Shown here in pieces: positions 25,375 to 34,140 of a DNA stretch of 64,000 nt. The notes below the pieces were generated by a model. That model made no database searches. It was not told the origin of the DNA and worked only from the letters and a program-made list of their open reading frames with translations. This stretch comes from Paragemmobacter kunshanensis (GTDB lineage: Bacteria; Pseudomonadota; Alphaproteobacteria; Rhodobacterales; Rhodobacteraceae), in the NCBI RefSeq assembly GCF_011059185.1, contig NZ_JAALFE010000014.1:1-64000 (forward strand). The letters are read 5' to 3'. The position numbers and the translations under genes are program-made. Positions within the stretch are counted from its first letter, which is position 1; every line of letters starts with the position of its first letter.

Positions 25375-26187
25375 TCAGGCGGACTGGAATTCGATCTTGC
25401 GGCGCAGGAATTGTGTTGCCTTGTTCGATACCGCCTTGGGATCGCCGGTCGTGAGGAATTTCGACTCGCGTCCCGACCCAAGGAATTCCGGCCGCCGGTT
25501 CAGGTAATCCGCCAGCGACTCGGCCACCAGATTGGCCTGGGAATAGACCTTGACCCCCTGCCCCAGCGCCTCCTGGAAGACTTTCTCCATCAGGGGATAA
25601 TGGGTGCAGCCGAGGATGGCGGCCTCGGGCGCGGGCATGCGGCGCTTGAGCGCCTCGACATGGCTGCGCACCAGCGCCTCGGCCAGGATTTCGTCGCCCT
25701 GTTCGATAGCATCGACCACGCCGCCGCAGGGCTGCGCCTCGACATCCACGCCGATGGCGCGGAAGGCCAGTTCGCGCTGGAAGGCGCGGGAGGCGACGGT
25801 GGCAGGTGTGGCGAAGAGGGCCACGTGTTTCACCGCCACCTCGCGCGGGGGGGAGTTGTCGCCCCATTGCCGTTCGGTCAGCGCCTCGATCAGGGGGACG
25901 AAGACGCCGAGGACGCGCTTGTCGGACGGCACCCAGGTTTCCTGCATCCGCTTCAGCGCGGCGGCGGAGGCGGTGTTGCAGGCGAGGATGACGAGATCGC
26001 AGCCCTCGGCCCAGAGCCGTTCGGTGGCGGCGCAGGTCAGGCGGAAGATGTCGTCATGGTCGCGCACGCCATAGGGGGCATGGGCATTGTCGCCCAGATA
26101 GACGAAGGGGATATCGGGCAGGCGGCGGCTGACCGCATCCAGAACCGTCAGCCCGCCAAGGCCTGAATCGAAGATGCCAACTGCCAT
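25375..26187 (-). CDS. murI: Glutamate racemase
   Basis: 270 residues. Supplies D-glutamate for peptidoglycan. [19 protein letters not shown] (the Asp base), [13 protein letters not shown], the first catalytic Cys in [13 protein letters not shown], and the second in [10 protein letters not shown]. The start at 26187 follows AGGAAAGG with good spacing, so the 11 residues upstream are not needed. Divergent from the LysR gene; the 216-base gap between them holds the palindrome at 26317. Confidence 0.95.
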   Translation of the reverse strand: MAVGIFDSGLGGLTVLDAVSRRLPDIPFVYLGDNAHAPYGVRDHDDIFRLTCAATERLWAEGCDLVILACNTASAAALKRMQETWVPSDKRVLGVFVPLIEALTERQWGDNSPPREVAVKHVALFATPATVASRAFQRELAFRAIGVDVEAQPCGGVVDAIEQGDEILAEALVRSHVEALKRRMPAPEAAILGCTHYPLMEKVFQEALGQGVKVYSQANLVAESLADYLNRRPEFLGSGRESKFLTTGDPKAVSNKATQFLRRKIEFQSA

Positions 26188-26316
26188 CGTGCCGCCCTTT
26201 CCTGCCTGTGGCGGACCCAAGGCAGGACCGCCTTCGCGGGTTTGCCCCGCCTGGGGGCAGCATAGGCGGGAAGCGGGCCATGGAAAAGGCCAAGCGGCGG
26301 CTGCGACAAAATCGGA

Positions 26317-26337
26317 GCCATGCAGTCTTTACATGGC
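26317..26337. promoter_or_regulatory. Palindromic operator-like site upstream of the LysR gene
   Basis: GCCATG-N9-CATGGC, perfect 6-bp arms, in the murI/LysR divergent gap and 67 bases before the LysR start. LysR proteins often bind such interrupted dyads near their own promoter. Confidence 0.45.
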
Positions 26338-26403
26338 AGCCATACTTCTTATGTGGGGTCTTCCGTGCTAGCGTGGCGCGGATTTCAAGGGTGAGTATGG
26401 ACG

Positions 26404-27297
26404 ATGGATTGGGACAAGCTGCGGATTTTCCATGCGGTGGCCGACAAGGGCAGCCTGACGCATGCGGGGGATGTGCTGCATCTGAGCCAGTCCGCCGTCA
26501 GCCGCCAGATCCGCGCGCTTGAGGAAAGCCTGAGCGTGACGCTGTTCCACCGCCATGCCCGTGGCCTGATCCTGACGGAACAGGGCGAATTGCTGTTCGA
26601 TGCGACGACCCAGATGGTCAAGCGTCTGGATGCGACAGCAGCGCGCATCCGCGACAGCGAGGACGAGGTCTTTGGCGAATTGCGCGTGACCACCACGGTG
26701 GGTTTCGGGACGCTGTGGCTGGCGCCACGGCTGACGGCGCTTTACCACAAGTATCCGGGGCTGAAGATCGATCTGATGCTTGAGGAAAAGGTTCTGGACC
26801 TGCCCATGCGCGAGGCCGATGTCGCCATCCGGATGAAGGAGCCGAGTCAGGCCGACCTGATCCGCAAGCGGCTGATGCAGATCAGGATGCGGCTTTATGC
26901 GACGCCCGAATATCTGGCCGAACATGGCACACCGCTGACGATGGCGGATTTCCATTCGCACCGGTTGATCTGCCAGCATCCGGGCACGGCGCAGGTGGCG
27001 GCGGGGGCAAGCCTGGTGCAGCAACTGATGAGCAACGACATCCCGTCCACGCTGACGGTGAACAACTATTTCGGCGTGTTGCAGGGGGTGCTGAACCACA
27101 TCGGCATCGGTGTTCTGCCCGATTACATCACCGAGGATTTTCCCCATCTGGTGCGCGTCCTGCCCGAGACGGAAAGCGGCGAGGTGCCGGTGTTTCTGGC
27201 CTATCCCGAGGAATTGCGGCATTCGAAGCGGGTGGCGGCCTTCCGCGAGTTCGTCAGCGAAGAGATCTTCAAGTATCGCAAGCGCGAACAGGCCTGA
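26404..27297 (+). CDS. LysR-family transcriptional regulator
   Basis: 297 residues. N-terminal winged helix: MDWDKLRIFHAVADKGSLTHAGDVLHLSQSAVSRQIRALEESL (1-43), then FHRHARGLILTEQGELLFD. The periplasmic-binding-like effector domain runs from about 90 to 290 (FGTLWLAPRLTALYHKYPGLKIDL ... MREADVAIRMKEP ... GVLNHIGIGVLPDYI). Alone in its transcript and divergent from murI. The effector and targets are not evident. Confidence 0.9.
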   Translation: MDWDKLRIFHAVADKGSLTHAGDVLHLSQSAVSRQIRALEESLSVTLFHRHARGLILTEQGELLFDATTQMVKRLDATAARIRDSEDEVFGELRVTTTVGFGTLWLAPRLTALYHKYPGLKIDLMLEEKVLDLPMREADVAIRMKEPSQADLIRKRLMQIRMRLYATPEYLAEHGTPLTMADFHSHRLICQHPGTAQVAAGASLVQQLMSNDIPSTLTVNNYFGVLQGVLNHIGIGVLPDYITEDFPHLVRVLPETESGEVPVFLAYPEELRHSKRVAAFREFVSEEIFKYRKREQA

Positions 27298-27318
27298 GGC
27301 GGGGCGGATCGCCCCGCC
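27298..27318 (+). terminator. Hairpin directly after the LysR stop
   Basis: GGCGGGGCG (27298-27306), loop GAT, CGCCCCGCC (27310-27318): a perfect 9-bp stem with no T-run. The 262 bases from here to the sigma-factor stop (27581) contain the candidate small RNA and no protein gene that I can support. Confidence 0.5.
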
Positions 27319-27432
27319 GGGCGGCGGCCCTGCCGGGGCTGCGGGCTGCCTGAGGGGAAACGTTTTCACAGGGCGGCGCGCAGCCATGCACAGCGCGCAT
27401 AGCGGCAATGCTGCAACTGCGGCATTCCCGCA

Positions 27433-27461
27433 CTTGCGCGGAATCATTCGCCACCCTAAAT
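27433..27461 (+). promoter_or_regulatory. Promoter of the candidate small RNA
   Basis: CTTGCG (27433-27438), 17-base spacer, CTAAAT (27456-27461). Predicted start about 27468. A CTTG -35 is typical of RpoH-type promoters in Rhodobacter, but a sigma-70 reading (TTGCGC/TAAATC) is possible. Confidence 0.45.
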
Positions 27462-27467
27462 CGAGCG

Positions 27468-27550
27468 GCGAGGCGATGGTCGAGTTCTTCTCTCATTGCC
27501 TCATACCTCCCTGTTGGACTTGGGCCGAGCTTCTGCTCGGCCTTTTTTTT
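27468..27550 (+). ncRNA. Candidate trans-acting small RNA, about 83 nt
   Basis: Three parts. A 5' hairpin pairs GAGGCGATG (27470-27478) with CATTGCCTC (27494-27502). A single-stranded linker follows with ACCTCCC (27505-27511), complementary to ribosome-binding sites. A textbook intrinsic terminator GGCCGAGC-TTCT-GCTCGGCC ends in eight T (27523-27550). Neither flanking gene needs a terminator at this spot in this direction. The build resembles Hfq-dependent anti-Shine-Dalgarno RNAs such as the AbcR/suhB group. A short reading frame from ATG 27476 runs into the terminator and is not convincing as a protein. Confidence 0.65.
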
Positions 27551-27580
27551 GGTTTTTCGCGGGTTTTCGGAAACTGCCTG

Positions 27581-28804
27581 TCAGATGGGCCGATTGTCGC
27601 GCCGCTTGATCAGGAAGGCGGCATCGGACGGAGAAGCGGCCAGCGCGATGGCGCGGTCATAGGCGGCGCGGGCGGCTTGCCCCTGCCCTGCCCGCGCGAG
27701 AAGGTCCGCCTGCGCGGCGTGGAAGGGTTGGTAGTCCTCAAGCGCCTCGGCCAGATCGGAAAGAACGGTCAGGGCCTGCGCCAGATGTCCCGCCTCGGCC
27801 AGTGCCACGGCGCGGTTCAGGCGGATCACGGGGGTGGGTTCAAAGTCCAGAAGCCTTGTATAAAGGGCCGCAATCTGCGGCCAGTCCGGGCACGGTACCG
27901 CGATGTGACAGGCGGCGATGGCGGCCTTGATCTGATAGGGGCCGGGGGCGCGGCGGGCCATTGCGGTGTCGATCAGGGCAAGGCCTTCGGCGATGGCAGC
28001 TTTGTCCCACAGGTCGCGGTCCTGTTCCAGCAGCGGAAGGGTCGCACCATCGGGGCCGATGCGGGCCCCAGCGCGGGACTGGGTGAGGAGGAGGAGCGCG
28101 AGGCAGCCTTCGATTTCGGCCTCTGCCGGGCGGAGTTGGGTGAGGAGGCGGGCGAGGAAGAGGGCTTCGGCGCAGAGGTCGCGATCTGCAAGGGGGCCGG
28201 TCGTATAGCCTGCATTGTAGATGAGGTAGAGGACAGCCAGAACAGATTGCAGGCGGTCGGGCCAATCCTCAGGCCCCGGAACGGCAAAGGGGATGCGGGC
28301 GGCGGCGATCTTGGCCTTGGCGCGCGACAGACGCTGGCCCATCGTCGGTTCGGCATCCAGGAAGGCGCGGGCGATTTCGGGGGTCGTCAGGCCCGCGATG
28401 GTGCGGAGCGTGAGGGCCACGCGGGATTTGGGATCCAGCGCCGGGTGGCAGCAGGTGAAGATCAGGCGGAGGCGTTCGTCGGGGATATCTTCGGGCGGGG
28501 TTTCGTCCGCCTCATCGACCGCGAGGCGGGCGAGGTCGGCGGCTTTGCGACCGTCGCGTTGCCCGGCGCGGATGCGGTCGATCGCCTTGCGCAGGGCCAC
28601 GCGCAGCAGCCAGCCCTGGGGTGAGGATGGCAGACCCACGCGCGCCCAATGCGACAGGGCCGAGACCGCCGCCTCTTGCAGCGCATCCTCGGCCAGTTGG
28701 AAATCCCGCAGGCGGGCGATCAGCGCGGCAAGGAGCCGCCCCCGATCCTGCCGCAGCACCGCGTCAAGCGCGCGGGTGACGGCGATGGCGTCGGAGGCGG
28801 TCAT
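27581..28804 (-). CDS. ECF42-type sigma factor with C-terminal extension
   Basis: 407 residues, about twice a basic ECF sigma. Region 2 at about 30-75 (LRDFQLAEDALQEAAVSALSHWARVG ... GWLLRVALRKAIDRIR). Region 4 at about 105-165 (RLIFTCCHPALDPKSRVALTLRTIAGLTTPEIARAFL ... RLSRAKAKI). Then the DUF6596 domain with SVLAVLYLIYNAGYTTG, and a helical TPR-like end (LNRAVALAEAGHLAQALTVL). ECF42 factors have no anti-sigma; the C-terminal domain is thought to regulate them, and DGPF-family genes lie beside them, as here (3 bases upstream). Confidence 0.9.
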   Translation of the reverse strand: MTASDAIAVTRALDAVLRQDRGRLLAALIARLRDFQLAEDALQEAAVSALSHWARVGLPSSPQGWLLRVALRKAIDRIRAGQRDGRKAADLARLAVDEADETPPEDIPDERLRLIFTCCHPALDPKSRVALTLRTIAGLTTPEIARAFLDAEPTMGQRLSRAKAKIAAARIPFAVPGPEDWPDRLQSVLAVLYLIYNAGYTTGPLADRDLCAEALFLARLLTQLRPAEAEIEGCLALLLLTQSRAGARIGPDGATLPLLEQDRDLWDKAAIAEGLALIDTAMARRAPGPYQIKAAIAACHIAVPCPDWPQIAALYTRLLDFEPTPVIRLNRAVALAEAGHLAQALTVLSDLAEALEDYQPFHAAQADLLARAGQGQAARAAYDRAIALAASPSDAAFLIKRRDNRPI

Positions 28805-28807
28805 GGG

Positions 28808-29170
28808 TCAGTTGCCGGCCGGGTTGTAATCCATCAGCGGGCGCACCTCGACCGTGCCGTAAAGGGCCGAAGGCACCATCGCGGCGTATTTCAGCGCGGC
28901 GTCCAGATCGGGGACGTCGACGATATAGTAGCCGCCGAGATGTTCTTTGGTCGTGGCAAAGGGGCCATCCATGGTTTCCACCTTGCCATTGCGGATGCGG
29001 AGCGAGGTGGCGGTTTCCACGCCTTGCAGGCCTTCCCCGCCGCGCAGGGTGCCATCGGCCTTCATCCTTTCGGACAGAGCGCCGTAGCCCGCCATCATCG
29101 TGGCGATTTCAGGGGTGCCATAGGCGGGTTCGGCTTCGGGGGCGCCGTAGATCAGAAGCATGTATTGCAT
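28808..29170 (-). CDS. YCII/DGPF-domain protein
   Basis: 120 residues, a ferredoxin-like alpha/beta fold. MQYMLLIYGAPEAE is the usual opening, and VETMDGPFATTKEHLGGYYIVDVPDLDAALKYA carries the DGPF motif. Such proteins are encoded next to ECF42 sigma factors and are commonly their targets; their activity is unknown. The stop lies 3 bases before the sigma start, so both are co-translated. MAPEG gene upstream, same strand. Confidence 0.9.
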   Translation of the reverse strand: MQYMLLIYGAPEAEPAYGTPEIATMMAGYGALSERMKADGTLRGGEGLQGVETATSLRIRNGKVETMDGPFATTKEHLGGYYIVDVPDLDAALKYAAMVPSALYGTVEVRPLMDYNPAGN

Positions 29171-29195
29171 GATGTTTGTCCTTGGATGTGAGGGG

Positions 29196-29588
29196 TTAGC
29201 CGTTGAAGCGGGAGAGAGCGAGAAGAACGAAGAGGATCGCCACGGAAAGCAGGTTCATCGAATTGCCCGCCATCCGCAGGGGATGGGCGGCGTTGCCCGC
29301 CTTGAGCCCGAACGGGTGCAGGATGCGCCCCAGCACCATCAGACCACCGGCGCAGTGCAGCGCGATGGAATTGGCGGCGGCGGCTTCGGCCAGCGCCATC
29401 AGGATCAGGCCAAGGGGCGCCCATTCGATGAAGTTGCCATGCTGACGAATGCGTTCGTGAAGGATCGCATCCCCGGCATCGCCGATGGAGACTTTCAGAT
29501 CGGACCGCCGCGCCGAAACGCGAAAGAAAAGGATCAGGAAGATCAGGATGAGCGGAAGCGCGTAGAGAGTCGTGGTCGGCAAGGCCAT
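29196..29588 (-). CDS. MAPEG-family membrane protein
   Basis: 130 residues, four predicted membrane helices (about 5-24, 55-73, 77-90, 110-127). RSDLKVSIGDAGDAILHERIRQHGNFIEWAPLGLILMALAE is the MAPEG core, with the Glu/Arg and Asn seen in membrane glutathione transferases. HPFGLKAGNAAHPLRMAGNSMNLL is the fourth-helix region. Probably handles glutathione conjugation or peroxide; substrate unknown. It heads the MAPEG-DGPF-ECF42 set with 25 bases to the next gene. Confidence 0.85.
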   Translation of the reverse strand: MALPTTTLYALPLILIFLILFFRVSARRSDLKVSIGDAGDAILHERIRQHGNFIEWAPLGLILMALAEAAAANSIALHCAGGLMVLGRILHPFGLKAGNAAHPLRMAGNSMNLLSVAILFVLLALSRFNG

Positions 29589-29768
29589 GTCAGGTTCCCT
29601 GTTTGTTGTTGATCGTGACCCAAGGACGCGGCCAGTTTGCCGATTTCGACAAAGCGCGCAAAAAAATCTGGCGATGGGCGGAAAAAATTCGGTGGCGTGG
29701 CGACGGGTCTTTCGGATCGCCCTGCCTTGGCCTATGAGGCAGCGAGCCGCGTTGATGGGAGAAAGCCT

Positions 29769-31922
29769 GTGTCCGAGCCCGCCCTGACCCCCGACCTGAT
29801 CGCCAGCCATGGGCTGAAGCCGGATGAGTATCAGCGGATACTGGAGATCATCGGGCGCGAGCCGACCTTCACCGAACTCGGCATCTTCAGCGCGATGTGG
29901 AACGAGCATTGTTCCTATAAATCGTCGAAGAAATGGCTTCGGACGCTGCCCACGACCGGGCCGCAGGTGATCTGTGGTCCCGGCGAGAATGCGGGGGTGG
30001 TGGATATCGGCGACGGGCAGGCGGTGATCTTCAAGATGGAGAGCCACAACCACCCGTCCTATATCGAACCCCATCAGGGCGCGGCGACGGGGGTGGGCGG
30101 CATCCTGCGCGACGTCTTCACCATGGGCGCGCGGCCTATTGCGGCGATGAATGCGCTTTCCTTTGGCGAGCCGTCGCATCCCAAGACTGCCCATCTGGTG
30201 AAGGGCGTGGTCGAGGGGATCGGGGCCTATGGCAATGCCTTTGGCGTGCCGACGGTGGGGGGCGAGGTGCGGTTTCACCGCGCCTATAACGGCAACTGTC
30301 TGGTGAATGCCTTTGCCGCAGGCTTGGCGGATGCGGACAAGATCTTCTATTCCGCTGCCAGCGGCGTGGGGATGCCCGTGGTCTATCTCGGCGCCAAGAC
30401 GGGGCGCGATGGCGTGGGCGGGGCAACCATGGCATCCGCCGAATTCGACGACACGATCGAGGAGAAGCGCCCCACCGTGCAGGTGGGCGACCCCTTCACC
30501 GAGAAGCGGCTGCTGGAGGCCTGTCTGGAGCTTATGGCATCCGGCGCTGTCATTTCCATTCAGGACATGGGGGCTGCGGGCCTGACCTGTTCGGCGGTGG
30601 AGATGGGCGACAAGGGCGGGCTTGGCATCAAGTTGCAGCTGGATGACGTGCCGCAGCGCGAGACCGGCATGACAGCCTATGAGATGATGCTGTCGGAATC
30701 CCAGGAACGGATGCTGATGGTGCTGAAGCCGTCGATGGAGGCCGAGGCGCGGGCGATCTTTGAAAAATGGGATCTGGATTTCGCCATCGTGGGCGAGACG
30801 ATCCCCGAGGATCGCTTCCTGATCCTGCATGGCAATGAGATCAAGGCGGACCTGCCGCTGTCGAAACTCTCCTCCTCTGCGCCGGAATATGACCGGCCCT
30901 GGGTGGAGACGCCGAAGGCGGCACCTTTGGGCGATGTTCCGGCGATTGCGCCGCTGGCTGGCTTGCGGGCGCTGATCGGCAGCCCGACCTATGCCCACAA
31001 GGCCTGGGTCTGGGAGCAGTATGACAGTCAGGTGGGCGCGGATACGGTGGTGACGCCGGGCCTGCCTGCCGGCGTGGTGCGGGTGCATGGGACGGGCAAG
31101 GCGCTGGCCTTCACCTCGGACGTGACGCCGCGCTATGTGAAGGCGAACCCGGTGGAGGGTGGCAAGCAGGCGGTGGCAGAGGCTTACCGCAACCTGACCG
31201 CCGTTGGCGCGAAGCCGCTGGCCACGACCGACAACCTGAACTTCGGCAACCCCGAAAAGCCCGAGATCATGGGGCAATTCGTCGGCGCGATCAAAGGGAT
31301 CGGGGCGGCGGTGGCGGCGCTGGACATGCCCATCGTGTCGGGGAACGTGTCGCTTTACAACGAAACGGATGGCAAGGGCATCCTGCCCACGCCGACCATC
31401 GGGGCGGTGGGCATCCTGACGTCGCTGGACGAGGTGATCAACGGCAAGCCGATGGCGGGGGATGCGCTGGTCCTGATCGGGGTGGCGGGGTCGCATCTGG
31501 GGCAATCGGCGGTTCTGGCCGAAGGGTTCGGGATCGAGGCGGGCGATGCCCCGGCGGTCGATCTGGCGGCAGAGAAGCGGCATGGGGAATTCGTGCGCGC
31601 CAATCGCGCGCTGATCCGGGCCTGCACCGACCTTGGCGATGGCGGCCTTGCGCTGGCGGCCTTCGAGATGGCCGAGGGCGCGCGGGTCGGCGTGACGGTC
31701 GAGAATGGCGAGGCCGGGTTCCTGTTCGGCGAGGATCAGGCGCGGTATATCGTGGCGACGGACAAGGCCGATGCGCTGATCGCGGCGGGCAAGGCGGCGG
31801 GGGTTCACGTGGCCGTGGTCGGGCGGTTCGGCGGGGATGCCGTGTCGCTGGGCGGCGAGGTGGCTTCGCTGGCCGAGCTGTCGGCGCTCTATCGTTCGGC
31901 CTTTGCCAAGGCCGTTGCCTGA
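29769..31922 (+). CDS. purL: Phosphoribosylformylglycinamidine synthase II
   Basis: 717 residues, the small PurL that works with PurS and PurQ in purine synthesis (FGAR to FGAM, ATP and ammonia). [22 protein letters not shown] at the start, [72 protein letters not shown] and [14 protein letters not shown]. The start is GTG at 29769 behind GGAGA; no ATG fits. purS and purQ are not here. Its stop overlaps the first GNAT gene (TGATG). Confidence 0.96.
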   Translation: MSEPALTPDLIASHGLKPDEYQRILEIIGREPTFTELGIFSAMWNEHCSYKSSKKWLRTLPTTGPQVICGPGENAGVVDIGDGQAVIFKMESHNHPSYIEPHQGAATGVGGILRDVFTMGARPIAAMNALSFGEPSHPKTAHLVKGVVEGIGAYGNAFGVPTVGGEVRFHRAYNGNCLVNAFAAGLADADKIFYSAASGVGMPVVYLGAKTGRDGVGGATMASAEFDDTIEEKRPTVQVGDPFTEKRLLEACLELMASGAVISIQDMGAAGLTCSAVEMGDKGGLGIKLQLDDVPQRETGMTAYEMMLSESQERMLMVLKPSMEAEARAIFEKWDLDFAIVGETIPEDRFLILHGNEIKADLPLSKLSSSAPEYDRPWVETPKAAPLGDVPAIAPLAGLRALIGSPTYAHKAWVWEQYDSQVGADTVVTPGLPAGVVRVHGTGKALAFTSDVTPRYVKANPVEGGKQAVAEAYRNLTAVGAKPLATTDNLNFGNPEKPEIMGQFVGAIKGIGAAVAALDMPIVSGNVSLYNETDGKGILPTPTIGAVGILTSLDEVINGKPMAGDALVLIGVAGSHLGQSAVLAEGFGIEAGDAPAVDLAAEKRHGEFVRANRALIRACTDLGDGGLALAAFEMAEGARVGVTVENGEAGFLFGEDQARYIVATDKADALIAAGKAAGVHVAVVGRFGGDAVSLGGEVASLAELSALYRSAFAKAVA

Positions 31923-32386
31923 TGCTGCGGCGGGCGACCGATGGGGAAATCCCTGCGGTCGCGTCGTTGATCGCGGCCAATCCTATGGCGCTGTTGCAGC
32001 AGCCGGAGGCCTGGCTGCGCGAGATTGCCGAAGGCGAGGCGCGGGGCGTCCTGATCTGGGACGAGGGCGGCATCGATGGCTTTGCGGTGATCGACTGGGA
32101 ATATCCGGGGGTGATCGGGCTGTGGAACCTAGGCGTTGTGCAGCCGCGCCGGGGTATTGGGAAGCGGCTGATCCGGGCGGTGCTGGACGAGGTTTTCGGC
32201 AAGCTTGGTGCGCATCGGCTGTTCTGCGATGCGGCCTTCGACAACGCGGCGGCGATTGCGGCCTTTGGCAAGGCAGGTTTCGTGCGGGAGGGCGTGATGC
32301 GGGAATGCTGGGAGCGGGAGCCGGGGGTCTGGGTCGATTGCCTGGCCTTTTCCATGCTGGCCCATGAATGGCGGGCGCGCGGATGA
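31922..32386 (+). CDS. GNAT acetyltransferase 1
   Basis: 154 residues. [21 protein letters not shown] opens the fold. The acetyl-CoA pyrophosphate loop is GVVQPRRGIGKRLIRAVLDE (R/QxxGxG/A type), and DNAAAIAAFGKAGFVREGVMRE is the end of the fold. Closest to small-molecule or ribosomal-protein acetylases; the substrate cannot be told. Translationally coupled on both sides: it begins in the purL stop and ends over the next GNAT start (ATGA). Confidence 0.85.
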   Translation: MLRRATDGEIPAVASLIAANPMALLQQPEAWLREIAEGEARGVLIWDEGGIDGFAVIDWEYPGVIGLWNLGVVQPRRGIGKRLIRAVLDEVFGKLGAHRLFCDAAFDNAAAIAAFGKAGFVREGVMRECWEREPGVWVDCLAFSMLAHEWRARG

Positions 32387-32889
32387 GCCTGCGCCCTGCC
32401 CTGCCCGCCGATTTCGCCTTCATCCGCGCCTTGGCGCAGCGGCCGGATTATGCGCCCTTCATCACGGACGAGGATGAGGGGCGGCTGGCCTTCTATGCCA
32501 CGGACGCGGCGCATCGGTTGCTGATCTGGGAGGAAGGTGGGCGTTCGGCGGGCTTTGCGCTGTGGGCCGAGATCGGCGATCCGTCGGGGCGGGTGGAACT
32601 CAGGCGGCTGGGGCTGGCGGAAGTGGGCGGCGGACGGGGCCTTGGTTTCGTGCGGGAGCTGACGGATTACGGGTTCGCGGTGTTGGGCGCGCGGAAGGTC
32701 TGGCTGGATGCGAGCGGCGAGAACCTGCGGGCGCAGAAAGTGTATGAGCGCGCGGGTTACCGGCTGGAGGGGCGGCTGGTGGATCACTGGTTCCGACCGT
32801 CGCTGGGGCGGAACGTGGATGTGATGCTCTATGGTATCCTGCGCAGCGAATGGGAGGCCTTGCCCCCACTTGCGGCCCCTGCCCCATAG
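32383..32889 (+). CDS. GNAT acetyltransferase 2
   Basis: 168 residues. MSLRPALPADFAFIRALAQRPDYAPFI opens it. RLGLAEVGGGRGLGFVRELTDYGF is the CoA loop and NLRAQKVYERAGYRLEGRLVDHWFR the C-terminal part. It is a different subfamily from the preceding gene, so not a recent duplicate. ATG at 32383 overlaps the previous stop by 4 bases. bolA follows after 36 bases. Confidence 0.85.
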   Translation: MSLRPALPADFAFIRALAQRPDYAPFITDEDEGRLAFYATDAAHRLLIWEEGGRSAGFALWAEIGDPSGRVELRRLGLAEVGGGRGLGFVRELTDYGFAVLGARKVWLDASGENLRAQKVYERAGYRLEGRLVDHWFRPSLGRNVDVMLYGILRSEWEALPPLAAPAP

Positions 32890-32925
32890 GCATACATCTT
32901 TGTCATGGAATACCGGGGAGCCGAC

Positions 32926-33162
32926 ATGCCGATCACCGCGCGCGATATCGAGAACCTGATCCGGGAAAGCTTTCCCGAGGCCAAGATCACGGTCGAGGGC
33001 GATGACGGCCAGCATTTCGCGGCGGAAGTGATCGACGCGAGTTTCCGGGGGCTTAACAGGGTGCAGCAGCAGCGGGCGGTCTATGCCGCGCTGAAGGGCA
33101 AGATGGATGGCGCGCATGGGGAACTCCATGCGCTGGCGCTGACGACGAAGGCGCCGGATTGA
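32926..33162 (+). CDS. bolA: BolA-family protein
   Basis: 78 residues. MPITARDIENLIRESFPEAKITVEGDDGQHFAAEVIDASFRGLNRVQQQRAVYAAL: the conserved HF and the FRGLNRVQQQRAVYA helix are BolA2-like. BolA pairs with CGFS glutaredoxins through a shared [2Fe-2S] cluster, and grxD lies 13 bases downstream, which supports that. The start at 32926 has GGGGAG upstream; the ATG seven codons earlier does not. Confidence 0.93.
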   Translation: MPITARDIENLIRESFPEAKITVEGDDGQHFAAEVIDASFRGLNRVQQQRAVYAALKGKMDGAHGELHALALTTKAPD

Positions 33163-33175
33163 AGGGAACGGGAAG

Positions 33176-33535
33176 ATGAGCGCTGAGGCGACGATCCGCG
33201 AGACGATCGAGAAGAATGACGTGGTGCTGTTCATGAAGGGCACCAAGATGATGCCGCAATGCGGGTTCTCCTCCCGCGTGGCGGGGGTGCTGAACTACAT
33301 GGGCGTGAATTTCGCCGATGTGAACGTGCTGGCGGATGCGGAAATCCGGCAGGGGATCAAGGATTTCAGCGACTGGCCGACCATCCCGCAGCTTTACGTG
33401 AAGGGCGAATTCGTGGGCGGCTGCGATATCGTGACCGAGATGACGCTGTCGGGCGAGCTGGACGCGCTGTTCGAGGCGAAGGGCGTGACCTTCGACAAGG
33501 ACGCCGCCAACAAGATCCGCGAGGCGAATGCCTGA
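33176..33535 (+). CDS. grxD: Monothiol glutaredoxin (CGFS)
   Basis: 119 residues. Fe-S cluster carrier. VVLFMKGTKMMPQCGFSSRVAGVL contains the CGFS active site (about 29-32). WPTIPQLYVKGEFVGGCDIVTEM is the glutathione-binding part. The C-terminal tail DKDAANKIREANA is short. Last gene of the purL-GNAT-GNAT-bolA-grxD run, followed by a strong terminator. Confidence 0.96.
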   Translation: MSAEATIRETIEKNDVVLFMKGTKMMPQCGFSSRVAGVLNYMGVNFADVNVLADAEIRQGIKDFSDWPTIPQLYVKGEFVGGCDIVTEMTLSGELDALFEAKGVTFDKDAANKIREANA

Positions 33536-33556
33536 GAGGGCATTCTGCGCGCAAGG

Positions 33557-33584
33557 AAAGGCCCGCCGATTGGCGGGCCTTTTC
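33557..33584. terminator. Terminator after grxD
   Basis: AAAGGCCCGCC-GATT-GGCGGGCCTTTT: 8-bp GC stem flanked by A and T runs, so it can work both ways between grxD and the convergent toxin gene. Confidence 0.85.
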
Positions 33585-33588
33585 CGTA

Positions 33589-33888
33589 TCAGGCCCCAGT
33601 CAGAATGAGGTCGAAAGCTCGGATTATCCGGTCACGCTCATGCGTCAGGTTCGCGACATGCGTGCCAAGTTCCGCCAACGTCAATGTCGCAAGGACATGC
33701 GGAGCAAGGCGCAGGCGGATATCGCCCGCGGTGAGGATCGGAGACAGGGCGGCAAGGGCTGGAACCGCAGCGCCCTCGGGGATGGCTAGGCAGACGGCAC
33801 GGGTGTTGAGAGCATCCAGAAGCCCCGACTGCAGGACGATGACGTAATCCCCTGTTGTCATGCGATACAGATCGAACTGATCGGCCAT
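33589..33888 (-). CDS. ccdB: CcdB-family toxin
   Basis: 99 residues, the usual CcdB size. DQFDLYRMTTGDYVIVLQSGLLDALNTRAVCLAIP is the N-terminal SH3-like barrel, TLTLAELGTHVANLTHERDRIIRAFDLIL the C-terminal helix that contacts gyrase in plasmid CcdB. Chromosomal homologues may be inactive or have another target. ATG overlaps the antitoxin stop by one base (TGATG), the normal antitoxin-first order. Confidence 0.85.
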   Translation of the reverse strand: MADQFDLYRMTTGDYVIVLQSGLLDALNTRAVCLAIPEGAAVPALAALSPILTAGDIRLRLAPHVLATLTLAELGTHVANLTHERDRIIRAFDLILTGA

Positions 33889-34115
33889 CAGAATTTCCTG
33901 TATCGCGCGAGGGGAACACCATTTTCCTCTATCCAGCGGTTATAGGCCGCGATGTCGGCGGCGTTGTCTTCCTTCCAGCGGCGGGCGCGTTCGGCGCGGA
34001 CCTGCGCGAGGATGCCTTCCTCGGCCGCGCGGGAAAGGTTGATGCCCAGGGCGCGCGCCTCGTCCAGGAGGGCGGCGTCGAGGGTCATGGAGGTGGCGCG
34101 GCGTGTGGCGGTCAT
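33888..34115 (-). CDS. ccdA: CcdA-family antitoxin
   Basis: 75 residues. An N-terminal ribbon-helix-helix (ATSMTLDAALLDEARALGINLSRAAEEGI) binds DNA as a dimer. The acidic/basic tail (RARRWKEDNAADIAAYNRWIEENGVPLARYRKF) wraps the toxin. The start at 34115 is set by the family N terminus. The operator lies just upstream (34141-34176). Confidence 0.88.
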   Translation of the reverse strand: MTATRRATSMTLDAALLDEARALGINLSRAAEEGILAQVRAERARRWKEDNAADIAAYNRWIEENGVPLARYRKF

Positions 34116-34140
34116 GGCGGGGCTCCGGTTGCTGGTGCCA

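Noticed and set aside
27476-27550. Short protein gene starting at ATG 27476
   Set aside because: The frame runs through both hairpins and the terminator; no ribosome site; the RNA structure explains the sequence better.
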